From XYD2-FULL-39-9 sp964363685 (GTDB lineage Bacteria; Patescibacteriota; Patescibacteriia; Magasanikbacterales; GWA2-37-8): a stretch of 18,506 nucleotides of DNA. Made by a program: the position numbers and the translations under genes. The DNA lies in contig CAYIJG010000012.1 in the NCBI GenBank assembly GCA_964363685.1, forward strand, positions 1 to 18,506. Direction: 5' to 3'. Below, piece by piece: positions 5,567-12,590 of the stretch (its first letter is position 1; every line of letters begins with the position of its first letter). A model generated the notes under the pieces. That model searched no databases. It was not told the DNA's origin and worked only from the letters and a program-made list of their open reading frames with translations.

Positions 5567-8242
5567 TTACGCTTTTACTGATTCGCCAACATACTCACTC
5601 GCTTCTTCCAACTTTACGCTAAGCAGTTTAGAAATTCCATCATTATTCATAACTACCCCATAGAGAGCGTCGGCAGCATGCATCGTCACGCGATTGTGGG
5701 TAATAATGATAAATTGAGACTGTGAAGATAGCTCGGCCACTATCTCAGCAAAGCGACGGGTATTAGGTTCATCCAAGGCCGCTTCGACTTCGTCCAAAAC
5801 CACAAACGGAGACGGATTATAACTTAAAATTGCACAAATAAGGGCAATAGATGCGAGCGTGCGCTCACCACCAGAAAGCATGTTGATATTTTTTACCTTC
5901 TTGCCGGGAGGGTTTATGGAAATATCTATGCCCATCAAAACCTTATCTTTATTTTTTGTTGTGCCTTCGTCTACAGACACTACATCTGTCGCTTCACCCT
6001 GAACCGAGTCGTCCTGCGACTCTGGTTCGGGGTCACCGTAAATTTCAAAAATATCACCGTCACCGCCCGCAAATAATATTTTTATATAGCGATCAAATTC
6101 TTTTCTGATTTTTTTGAAAGATGCAGACCGTTTCTTCTTCATAATCTCATCAAGCTCCAGAATCATTTTTTCCAAATCAATCATGGCTGTACGCAAATCA
6201 TTAATTTGATCTGAGAGAAAATCGTACCTCTCTTTGCTTTGCTGATATTCCCCTACCACTTCTTTATCAATTCCACCAATCAAACTAAGTTGGTATTTTA
6301 ACTTCTGAATCTCGTTCATGATTTCCATGGCATGCTCTGAACTGACCATTCTGGAAACATTCTGTAAAACCACTTCCACAGAACTATTTAATTCAATCCT
6401 AATTTCTTCGGCAAGCGCCTCCTGCTTGGTTTCCAATCTGGCGGTGTGAATTTTTAGGTCATTTCTTTTGGCCAAAATTTCATTTAAGATGTTTTGTCTT
6501 TTCTGCATGGTCTCCTGCAAAGAAAAAGCTTTAAGCAATTTTGTCTTAGAGTTAGTCGCCTCTCTTTTTGATTCTAACTCTAACAATTGTTCTTTGGCTT
6601 CTTCATATCTGGCATCCAGGATTATAATTTTTTCTTTCTCGGTGTTGATTTGTTCTTGATACTCCGTCAATCTATCTTTGCTCCAAGCCAGGTGACTAGA
6701 AAATCCTAATCCGTCTTTTTTTATTTGTTTATAGCCGCCTTTCATCACGCCGGTTTTTTCCACCAAATCTCCCGCTAGCGTCACCATCCGCGCCTTGCCG
6801 ATACCGATTTTTTGAGCAGTGGCTAAATCTGCAACGACGATAGTTTGTCCAAAGACAAAAGAAAAAATATTGGCAAATTTATCTTCATGTTTAATAATGT
6901 CGGTAGCTAAACCCAACACCCCCGCCTGATTTAAAATGTCCGCAGGCAAACCTGACGAACGACCTGCGATTTTGTTTAAAGGCAAAAAAGTTGCAAACCC
7001 CAAACGATTATTACGCAAAAACTCAATCGCCAGTTTGGCCACTTCATCGGTAGCGACAACGAGTGCTGACAGATGCGCGCCAGCCGCGGACTCCAAAGCC
7101 AATTTATATTTTTCTTCCACTTCTCCCAACTGAGCCACTAGGCCATGCACCGTGCCAAACTTATCTTTATTTTCCAAAACCGCTTGAGCAGCAAACAGAC
7201 CGCTGACTTGTCGATAATTTTGTTCTGACTGATCCTGATAAATTTGTTTTTCCAAAGAAAATATTTTTAATTGAGCGTTTGTTTTGTCTTTAGATATTTG
7301 CTCCAATAATTTTCTTTGCTCTGCAATAATCTGGCTAACACTATCTGAAACCTTATTTTGTGATTCTTGTTCCACCGAATCACGCGCCAAAACAGATAGC
7401 TCTTTCTGTACTTCTTCCAACTCTTTAAACGCCTCACGATAACTTGCTTCTACTCCCACGAGGATTGAATTTATACTGTCTAATTCTGATTGATTTGAAA
7501 AATATATAGAAGCGTAATACTGCTCTTGGTTAGCTCTTAGTTTTATTTCTACTTCTTGGCGTTGTTCCAATTTTTTGACTTGCCTGGCCAAAATCTTTAA
7601 GCGTGGCTCTACCTCTTGTACCAATCGTTCCGCTTGCTCTAGATTTTCTCTGGTACGAGCCATTTTCAAACTTGATTGGTGTTGTTTGATTTGAAATTCT
7701 TTTATTCCAGATGCTTCATCCAAAAAATCTTTACGCTCAGCCGGACTGACAGTTAATAATCTGTCTATAGTTCCCTGACCAATGACACTATATGAATGTT
7801 GGGCAAACTGCGCTTGCGCCAAAAACATGTGGATATCGAGAAGTCGTACTGGATTATTATTTATCAAATATTCACTCTCGCCCGATCGATACAAGCGGCG
7901 TGAAACGGTAATCTCCGGATAATCTTGCATGACTTTGGTTTGGCTAGATCCACTAGCTCCCAAGTTATTATCCAAAACCATAGTTACTTCGGCGACGCTT
8001 AGCTGACCTTTGACTTCGGAGCCATTAAAAATAACATCTTCGGTTTTTTTACCGCGTAAATTCTTGACACTCTGCTCACCCATCACCCAGCGTATCGCAT
8101 CAGCCACATTTGATTTACCAGCCCCGTTTGGACCGACAATGGCCGTAATGCTATAGCGGTTATTTTTGTACGACAAAAAATCCAAAACAGTCTTTTCGGC
8201 GAATGATTTAAAACCTTTTATTTCTAGACGTTTGAGGTGCAT
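5567..8242 (-). CDS. smc: Chromosome condensation ATPase SMC, short-armed
   Basis: SMC dimers with ScpA and ScpB organise and help segregate the chromosome. The 891-residue product is complete: Walker A GPNGAGKSN (37-45), Q-loop region, hinge (about 363-506, with GTVHGLVAQL and GDLVEKTGVMKGGYK), signature LSGGERTLAS (789-798), Walker B FVVLDEVEAALDEPN (813-827) and H-loop THNR. The usual length is about 1,150-1,200. The loss is in the coiled-coil arms, each about 180 residues here instead of about 330. The C-terminal head lobe also has an acidic insertion of about 28 residues (about 738-767). ATG 8242 gives the family start MHLKRLEIKGFKSF; a TTG two codons earlier is less likely. scpA and scpB are not in the window. 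A long hairpin lies just upstream of the start codon. Confidence 0.95.
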   Translation of the reverse strand: MHLKRLEIKGFKSFAEKTVLDFLSYKNNRYSITAIVGPNGAGKSNVADAIRWVMGEQSVKNLRGKKTEDVIFNGSEVKGQLSVAEVTMVLDNNLGASGSSQTKVMQDYPEITVSRRLYRSGESEYLINNNPVRLLDIHMFLAQAQFAQHSYSVIGQGTIDRLLTVSPAERKDFLDEASGIKEFQIKQHQSSLKMARTRENLEQAERLVQEVEPRLKILARQVKKLEQRQEVEIKLRANQEQYYASIYFSNQSELDSINSILVGVEASYREAFKELEEVQKELSVLARDSVEQESQNKVSDSVSQIIAEQRKLLEQISKDKTNAQLKIFSLEKQIYQDQSEQNYRQVSGLFAAQAVLENKDKFGTVHGLVAQLGEVEEKYKLALESAAGAHLSALVVATDEVAKLAIEFLRNNRLGFATFLPLNKIAGRSSGLPADILNQAGVLGLATDIIKHEDKFANIFSFVFGQTIVVADLATAQKIGIGKARMVTLAGDLVEKTGVMKGGYKQIKKDGLGFSSHLAWSKDRLTEYQEQINTEKEKIIILDARYEEAKEQLLELESKREATNSKTKLLKAFSLQETMQKRQNILNEILAKRNDLKIHTARLETKQEALAEEIRIELNSSVEVVLQNVSRMVSSEHAMEIMNEIQKLKYQLSLIGGIDKEVVGEYQQSKERYDFLSDQINDLRTAMIDLEKMILELDEIMKKKRSASFKKIRKEFDRYIKILFAGGDGDIFEIYGDPEPESQDDSVQGEATDVVSVDEGTTKNKDKVLMGIDISINPPGKKVKNINMLSGGERTLASIALICAILSYNPSPFVVLDEVEAALDEPNTRRFAEIVAELSSQSQFIIITHNRVTMHAADALYGVVMNNDGISKLLSVKLEEASEYVGESVKA

Positions 8243-8246
8243 AACC

Positions 8247-8298
8247 AAAAGCTAGTAGCTTCTTACCTGCCTGCGGTAGGCAGGGCTGATTAGCTTTT
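8247..8298. promoter_or_regulatory. Long hairpin abutting the smc start codon
   Basis: Outer arms 8247-8254 and 8291-8298 (8 bp) enclose a second stem 8266-8272 with 8278-8284 (7 bp, CCTGCCT/AGGCAGG, loop GCGGT). In an smc transcript starting near 8312 this fold would occupy most of the 70-base leader and end 4 bases before the ATG. It could also act as a terminator in either direction, or be a copy of a dispersed palindromic repeat. Its role is inferred. Confidence 0.6.
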
Positions 8299-8318
8299 TA
8301 GGAAAAATAACTACAAAG

Positions 8319-8348
8319 ATTGTACCATATAACCGCAAGGGTTGACAA
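8319..8348 (-). promoter_or_regulatory. Candidate smc promoter
   Basis: On the minus strand TTGTCA (8348-8343) is followed after 18 bases by TACAAT (8324-8319). Its -35 box overlaps the -35 box of the divergent nrnA promoter, so the two polymerases would compete for the same site. Confidence 0.5.
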
Positions 8349-8370
8349 AGGTGTATAATCCCTATATAAT
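8342..8370 (+). promoter_or_regulatory. Perfect consensus promoter of nrnA
   Basis: Exact TTGACA (8342-8347), a 17-base spacer and exact TATAAT (8365-8370). The start of transcription is expected at 8376-8378, only about 10 bases before the nrnA ATG at 8387, leaving no room for a standard Shine-Dalgarno. Confidence 0.85.
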
Positions 8371-8386
8371 CGCCTGTTCAATAAAT

Positions 8387-9412
8387 ATGCATAGAACTGC
8401 CCAACAAATTCACCGGCATATCCAAACTGCCAATAAAGTAGTACTTGTATCACATCAAAATCCTGATGGCGATACTTTGGGTTCGTCTTTATCTTTGGCT
8501 GAATACTTACTCTCCATGGACAAAAATGTGCAGATTTTTTGTCTTAGTCTCGTACCCGAAAAATTCAATTTTTTGCATAATATAAACTTGGTAAGTAATG
8601 ACCCAAAAATATTTAATGACGCTGATGTGATTATAGTTGTAGACTGTGGCGACTTACGTTACGCGGGCGTGGCCGACATAATCAAAGATCACCCGGCAAG
8701 TATTGTTAATATTGACCACCACGCTACCAATGAAAAATATGGCCTATTCAATTTAGTTGCTGATAAGTCTGCTTCTACCACCGAAATTGTCTATAATTTT
8801 TTCAAAGCCAATACCATTCGTATTACCCCCACCATGGCCACCGCGCTCCTGATGGGACTTATCACCGACACCGATAATTTTACTAACTCCGCTACCTCAT
8901 ATACCGCCTTAACCGCTTCCGGAGAGTTGTTGCGCTTGGGAGCCAACTGGATTATCATCAACCGATCACTCATGCAAAATAAATCTATTAACTTGTTCAA
9001 ACTTTGGGGAGTGGTGTTAGGGAGATTAAAAAAGAAAGAAGAAATCGGATTGGCTTATACTTATCTGACAAATCAAGATCTGAAAAAATATAACGCCAGC
9101 GATGCTGATGCTGAAGGAATTTCCAATTTTTTAAATAAACTAAACGACACAACCATATCGCTCTTTATGAAAGAAACGGAAGATGGTAAAATCAAAGGCA
9201 GTTTCCGCACTACCCAAGAAGGCGTGGACGTGGCCGCGCTCGCCAAAAAGCTTGGTGGAGGCGGACATAAAAAAGCAGCCGGATTTACCGCTGAAGGCAG
9301 TATTGAAAGTATTGTGCAAAGGGTGGTTGATTTATCCCGATTTTCCTCCGCGGAAAATCGAGGATCCTCGATTCCGCTGACAAAGGCGGAATCGGGACAA
9401 AACCAAAAATAA
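8387..9412 (+). CDS. nrnA: DHH/DHHA1 phosphoesterase, NrnA-like nanoRNase / pAp phosphatase
   Basis: NrnA-type enzymes degrade 2-5 base RNA oligomers, and many also dephosphorylate 3'-phosphoadenosine 5'-phosphate or cyclic dinucleotide products, using Mn2+ in the cytoplasm. The 341-residue protein shows the metal-binding motifs in order: SHQNPDGD (H23, D27, D29), VVDCGD (D86), NIDHH (D110-H112), GLITDTD (D161). The C-terminal DHHA1 domain has GGGGHKKAAG at 290-299. ATG 8387 is chosen because a TTG at 8342 lies inside the promoter -35 box. The last 22 or so residues (from about 320) are not family sequence and are encoded by palindromic DNA at 9335-9397, so a repeat has probably replaced or extended the original 3' end. 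The exact substrate cannot be fixed from sequence. Confidence 0.9.
   Translation: MHRTAQQIHRHIQTANKVVLVSHQNPDGDTLGSSLSLAEYLLSMDKNVQIFCLSLVPEKFNFLHNINLVSNDPKIFNDADVIIVVDCGDLRYAGVADIIKDHPASIVNIDHHATNEKYGLFNLVADKSASTTEIVYNFFKANTIRITPTMATALLMGLITDTDNFTNSATSYTALTASGELLRLGANWIIINRSLMQNKSINLFKLWGVVLGRLKKKEEIGLAYTYLTNQDLKKYNASDADAEGISNFLNKLNDTTISLFMKETEDGKIKGSFRTTQEGVDVAALAKKLGGGGHKKAAGFTAEGSIESIVQRVVDLSRFSSAENRGSSIPLTKAESGQNQK
9335..9397. repeat. Nested palindromic element inside the nrnA 3' end
   Basis: Three adjacent palindromes: 9338-9346 with 9352-9360 (9 bp), CGAGGATCCTCG at 9359-9370, and 9369-9377 with 9386-9394 (9 bp). The outer arms 9335-9342 and 9390-9397 also pair, so the 63 bases can form a cruciform. 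They encode the C-terminal tail of NrnA. Confidence 0.75.
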
Positions 9413-9416
9413 GTGG

Positions 9417-9422
9417 TATAAT
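9417..9422 (+). promoter_or_regulatory. Candidate extended -10 promoter for clpP
   Basis: TATAAT at 9417-9422 is preceded by TGG, an extended -10 element, and 17 bases upstream lies GGGACA, a half match to -35. It would place the 9442-9562 repeat in the clpP leader. Confidence 0.35.
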
Positions 9423-9441
9423 TTTTTTGTCATTTCCCAAC

Positions 9442-9562
9442 TGTCATCCTGAGCGAAGTCCCGCTAAACGGGACGGAGCCGAAGGATCCCTTTTACTATG
9501 TATTTGCAAAATCTATGTTTAAGGGATTCCTCCACTCGCCTTGAGGCTCGGTCGGAATGACA
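9442..9562. repeat. Multi-hairpin intergenic repeat (TGTCATCCTGAGCG type)
   Basis: The 121-base element starts TGTCATCCTGAGCGAAG and ends CGGAATGACA; the ends pair imperfectly (11 of 14). Inside are a 6-bp hairpin (9458-9463 with 9469-9474, loop CTAAA) and a longer arm in which GGATCCCTT (9484 on) pairs with AAGGGATTCC around 9521-9531 apart from one bulge. I recognise the terminal motif as one seen in intergenic repeats of many unrelated bacteria. It is probably mobilised by a transposase acting in trans, and no ORF is present. Confidence 0.65.
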
Positions 9563-9588
9563 ACCAGCTAAATAACTAATATAATAAT

Positions 9589-10188
9589 ATGAAAGAAGAA
9601 ATCAAATCTCAATACCTCATCCCAACAGTCATCGAAAAAACCACTTTCGGCGAACGCGCGTATGATATCTACTCCCGTCTGCTCCAAGATAGAATTATAT
9701 TTTTGGGCACACAGGTAGACGACAATGTGGCCAATGTTATTATTGCCCAATTATTATTCTTAGAAAACCAAAACCCGGAAAAAGATATCAAGCTATACAT
9801 CAACTCTCCCGGCGGATCAGTCACCTCTGGTATGGCCATCTATGACACTATGCAGTATATCAAACCAGATGTCAGCACCATCTGTGTGGGTATGGCCGCG
9901 AGTATGGGAGCATTTCTTCTTGGTGCGGGTGCTAAAGGCAAGAGACTGGCTTTGCCTAATGCCGAAATTATGATCCACCAAGTAATGGGTGGTATGGAAG
10001 GCCAGGCGAGCGATATTAAAATCCGCGCTGAAAGAATTTTAAAAATCAAAGACAGACTCAACAAAATTATGTCAGGCTATACGGGTAAAAAATTAGACCA
10101 AGTAGAAAAAGATACTGACCGAGATAACTTTATGAGTGCTGAGGAAGCTTTGGCTTATGGATTGATTGATAAGGTGATTGAGAAGTAA
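9589..10188 (+). CDS. clpP: ATP-dependent Clp protease proteolytic subunit
   Basis: ClpP forms a 14-subunit barrel that degrades proteins fed in by ClpX, ClpC or ClpA. The 199-residue product is full length with the serine-protease triad Ser105 (GMAASMG), His130 (IMIHQ) and Asp179 (DTDRDNF), spaced exactly as in E. coli ClpP. INSPGGSVTSGMAIYD at about 71-86 forms the oxyanion/substrate strand. The N-terminus (YLIPTVIEKTTFGERAYDIYSRLL) matches the axial-loop region of the family with little or no propeptide. ATG 9589 has no Shine-Dalgarno. It lies downstream of nrnA behind an intergenic repeat and ends in a good terminator, so it is probably transcribed alone or with nrnA. No Clp ATPase gene is in the window. 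Confidence 0.97.
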   Translation: MKEEIKSQYLIPTVIEKTTFGERAYDIYSRLLQDRIIFLGTQVDDNVANVIIAQLLFLENQNPEKDIKLYINSPGGSVTSGMAIYDTMQYIKPDVSTICVGMAASMGAFLLGAGAKGKRLALPNAEIMIHQVMGGMEGQASDIKIRAERILKIKDRLNKIMSGYTGKKLDQVEKDTDRDNFMSAEEALAYGLIDKVIEK

Positions 10189-10204
10189 AATACAGGCTAA
10201 ATAC

Positions 10205-10232
10205 AAAAAACCTGGATAAATCCAGATTTTTT
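10205..10232 (+). terminator. Rho-independent terminator of clpP
   Basis: The stem CTGGA/TCCAG (10212-10216 with 10221-10225, loop TAAA) is flanked by A6 and T6 runs that extend the stem and provide the U-tract. It begins 17 bases after the clpP stop. Confidence 0.85.
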
Positions 10233-10290
10233 GATATCCAATAACTAGCTTAATCTTAGCCAAAAATTGGCGCTTATCCCCTCCCTACCC

Positions 10291-10319
10291 TTGACAAATT
10301 TATTATTTTATAGTATAAT
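10291..10319 (+). promoter_or_regulatory. Perfect consensus promoter of a non-coding RNA
   Basis: Exact TTGACA (10291-10296), a 17-base spacer and exact TATAAT (10314-10319) predict a start at about 10325-10327. No ORF of useful length follows on the plus strand. Confidence 0.88.
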
Positions 10320-10324
10320 CCACA

Positions 10325-10653
10325 GTTGTCTAAAAACCAAAGTCGCCATGAGAGTAATGAACCCCTAAAACGGTACTACTACGAGGCAAAAATATAATAC
10401 TTAAATAATTAGACACATACGCACATTAGCGCGTTATGGAAACGGGTAGTGCATGATAGAGTTTACTAGTAAGGCTAGCATGTATCATCCCGTATCCACG
10501 ACAAGCATGGAGATGTGTTAGAGGGACAAACAGGCTTCGGCTCGTTTTCAGCTTTAATACATCTTCTTGGGTGCGGTTTCAGGAGGAGAGTTTCTTTCCT
10601 CCAATAAAATTAAACCACCCCGTCTCTTCGTTGAGGCGGGGTGTGTTGTTTTT
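10325..10653 (+). ncRNA. Putative structured non-coding RNA, about 330 nt, family unknown
   Basis: A perfect promoter and a strong terminator bracket about 290 bases without a credible ORF. Helices visible by eye: 10327-10333 with 10409-10415 (7 bp); 10416-10422 with 10431-10438 (7 bp, one bulge); 10437-10446 with 10489-10498 (9 of 10), stacked through a 6-base bulge on 10453-10458 with 10483-10488 (6 bp); 10509-10523 with 10552-10566 (15 bp including three G-U pairs), enclosing a hairpin at 10528-10547 with a UUCG loop; 10582-10589 with 10595-10602 (8 bp, AGGAGG opposite CCTCC); and the terminator stem. I find no tRNA-like ends or CCA (against tmRNA), no RNase P core (GAGGAAAGUCC / ACAGAA), no SRP GGAAG/AGCA core and no 6S-like rod. 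It could be a diverged housekeeping RNA or a lineage-specific RNA. Two tiny ORFs (10348-10368 and 10453-10521, 22 codons) lack supporting signals. Confidence 0.72.
10616..10653. terminator. Terminator of the ncRNA, shared with the vanW-side unit
   Basis: CACCCCG (10616-10622) pairs with CGGGGTG (10637-10643) and continues through a T-G pair and CTC/GAG around the loop TTCGTT. TGTTGTTTTT follows on the plus strand. On the minus strand the same hairpin lies 16 bases past the VanW stop and is followed by a T-rich stretch, so it probably terminates both converging transcripts. Confidence 0.88.
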
Positions 10654-10659
10654 ATAAAA

Positions 10660-12588
10660 TTAATTCCCTTCTCCCAAATCCAAAGGCACCTCAGAATCTG
10701 GGGTACTGCTAGCAACAGAAGCGCCAACCATACAAATTTTTGGTAGGGGTCGGTAGTAGCTATCAAAGACCCTTTCTATTTTTTCACTAGAAGAAGTAAA
10801 CCTCGTATAGACAAAAGATGCGACTGCTCCCCGGAATGCAGCCTGGCATTTTTTCTCTCCAGGCTTCAATGTTTCAACGACAATATCTTGAGGCGCGCCA
10901 GCTGGAATCCATTTACTGACCGTTGGGTGCGTATAGGAACCGCTACGCCCATCGCTTTTTCCCCACAAAGTAAAGACAAGCTGTTGTTTAGCGTAATCTA
11001 TAGAGGTTTGTAAAAGCAGATAATTTCCAGTGTCATTTAAAAACTTGAAGTCTACACTTGGTTCGTACAGGGTAGAGTCAGTGCCAGGATTGCCATTTTC
11101 CGGATCAGCATAATAACTAACTACCAGTGAATGGTTGCGCCGTTCGGTAATCGGCATACCAGAATTCATAGCGGTTCTAAACAGCGTAGTTCCAATCTGA
11201 CACATACCTCCCCCAATTTCCGGTTTTATTTCTCTACCTTTTATAACCATCTCCGGTAAAAATCCATTTTGTGAAGTATATGGCCCGGCGTATTTATTGG
11301 CTGAAAACTCTTCCCCGGGCTTGATTAGAATTCCATTTAATCGTTTTACGGCATTAGCGATATTTTTAATTCTATTAGTATGACTGTCTTTAAAAGTTGA
11401 ATAACCGGCACCGATGACTTCCATAATACCCAGATTATTGATATTGGCCATCACAATATTTGGCTCAATAATATCTACCGAAACAGTAACGGTTTTGGCC
11501 AGATCAGCTGGGCGATAATTTCTTTCTCTAAAAATAATATCCAAATCATTATAGGTTTTTTCTTCATTGAGACTCAAACCAGATTGATTGGCTTGGAATT
11601 CTTTGACTCGCTCCCCTTCCATGACAAACTTGGCATCTCTGGCCGGAGTGTTTATAAACGGACGCAAAGTTTCTAAATAGGTTTTTACTTTTTCTTTATT
11701 TAAGGCAAAAATAGGTTCGCCATTTTCTTTCCTCACTTCCAGCCACTGAGTATAGATAGTTGGACCAATACTCCAATCACGCTTCACGCCAGTTTGGGGA
11801 TCAGTATAATTGAGTCCCAAATTGCCATAATTCAAAACTTCGGCCAATTTGCCTTTGAGCGGTTCTAAATCAGTAGCCACAACATCCGGATTAAATTCTT
11901 TTCTAGTAATAGAGACAGGTTGAAGCGATAGTAGAGAAATTTGATTTGTTATTTTATTTCTCACATCTTCATAATCAAAAACAAAACCACTTTTCTCTGG
12001 CTCTATAGTATAAGACAGCGGCATTAAGTCAGTAATTTTAATGTTGGCATTGCGTGGCGGATCGCCAAAAGCCAACATATAACTCTCCAGGTTTGAAATT
12101 AGTCTGTCCTCAAGAACGACATCGGCCGTATCAATACGACTAGAAATAAGGCGGAAATACAAAGGTTGCCAGAGACTACTCCAAAAACCATCCGGCCGAC
12201 CTAGAGCTAAAAGCTTGGCGGCCGTAGTTTCGCTATTTACTTTTACCATCTCTACTGAACTATCTTCGGCTGAAATAATATTTAGTTTGAAGCTTTGAGG
12301 TTCACCATCTTTGCTAAAATTAAAATCCAAGCTTTCTTTAGCAATTCTATTGTTAAAATTCTCAACCATATCCCGCACTTCCGTCTGAGTCATTCCACCC
12401 AAGTGGTATTGCCCCAAATAAACTCCAGGATAAACTTTGTCTTTGTAGGCTTTGCCATAAACAAATGAAACACCAAAAAATATGACTACCAAAATCAAAA
12501 CAGCGCCAGTAATAATAATGGCTTTTTTTATGATATTTTTCTTAGTGGCAACTAAATTAGGTTGCTTTATTCCTTCTGCGATTGGCAT
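10660..12588 (-). CDS. Membrane-anchored VanW family protein with PG_binding_4 domains
   Basis: VanW-domain proteins are envelope proteins of unknown biochemical function, named from vancomycin-resistance clusters but common in bacteria that are not resistant. The 642-residue product has a short cytoplasmic N-terminus, a transmembrane anchor (about 21-44), and two regions resembling PG_binding_4 (about 90-215 and 270-365, the second with FQANQSGLSLNEEKT). The VanW domain follows (about 390-545) with GAGYSTFKDSHTNRIKNI, KPGEEFSAN and the signature GGGMCQIGTTLF (459-470, Cys463). A Ser/Pro-containing C-terminal tail of about 95 residues has no assigned domain. ATG 12588 begins 2 bases after the stop of the small membrane protein gene, so the two are probably translated together. 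A role in cell-wall binding or modification is inferred from the domains. Confidence 0.9.
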   Translation of the reverse strand: MPIAEGIKQPNLVATKKNIIKKAIIITGAVLILVVIFFGVSFVYGKAYKDKVYPGVYLGQYHLGGMTQTEVRDMVENFNNRIAKESLDFNFSKDGEPQSFKLNIISAEDSSVEMVKVNSETTAAKLLALGRPDGFWSSLWQPLYFRLISSRIDTADVVLEDRLISNLESYMLAFGDPPRNANIKITDLMPLSYTIEPEKSGFVFDYEDVRNKITNQISLLSLQPVSITRKEFNPDVVATDLEPLKGKLAEVLNYGNLGLNYTDPQTGVKRDWSIGPTIYTQWLEVRKENGEPIFALNKEKVKTYLETLRPFINTPARDAKFVMEGERVKEFQANQSGLSLNEEKTYNDLDIIFRERNYRPADLAKTVTVSVDIIEPNIVMANINNLGIMEVIGAGYSTFKDSHTNRIKNIANAVKRLNGILIKPGEEFSANKYAGPYTSQNGFLPEMVIKGREIKPEIGGGMCQIGTTLFRTAMNSGMPITERRNHSLVVSYYADPENGNPGTDSTLYEPSVDFKFLNDTGNYLLLQTSIDYAKQQLVFTLWGKSDGRSGSYTHPTVSKWIPAGAPQDIVVETLKPGEKKCQAAFRGAVASFVYTRFTSSSEKIERVFDSYYRPLPKICMVGASVASSTPDSEVPLDLGEGN

Positions 12589-12590
12589 AC

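Noticed and set aside
5567..8242. SMC as a truncated or frameshifted gene
   Set aside because: Both heads, the hinge and the signature motif are present in one frame; the shortening is symmetrical in the two arms.
9580..9585. TATAAT immediately before clpP as a promoter
   Set aside because: It lies 3 bases from the ATG, so transcription would begin inside the gene.
10453..10521. 22-codon ORF inside the orphan RNA
   Set aside because: It lacks a ribosome binding site, its bases are used by two long helices, and the peptide is unrecognisable; kept only as an alternative explanation.
10325..10653. Assignment of the orphan RNA to tmRNA, RNase P RNA, SRP RNA or 6S RNA
   Set aside because: No tRNA-like ends, T-loop or tag ending in ALAA; no RNase P GAGGAAAGUCC or ACAGAA core; no SRP GGAAG/AGCA loop; no single 6S-like rod.
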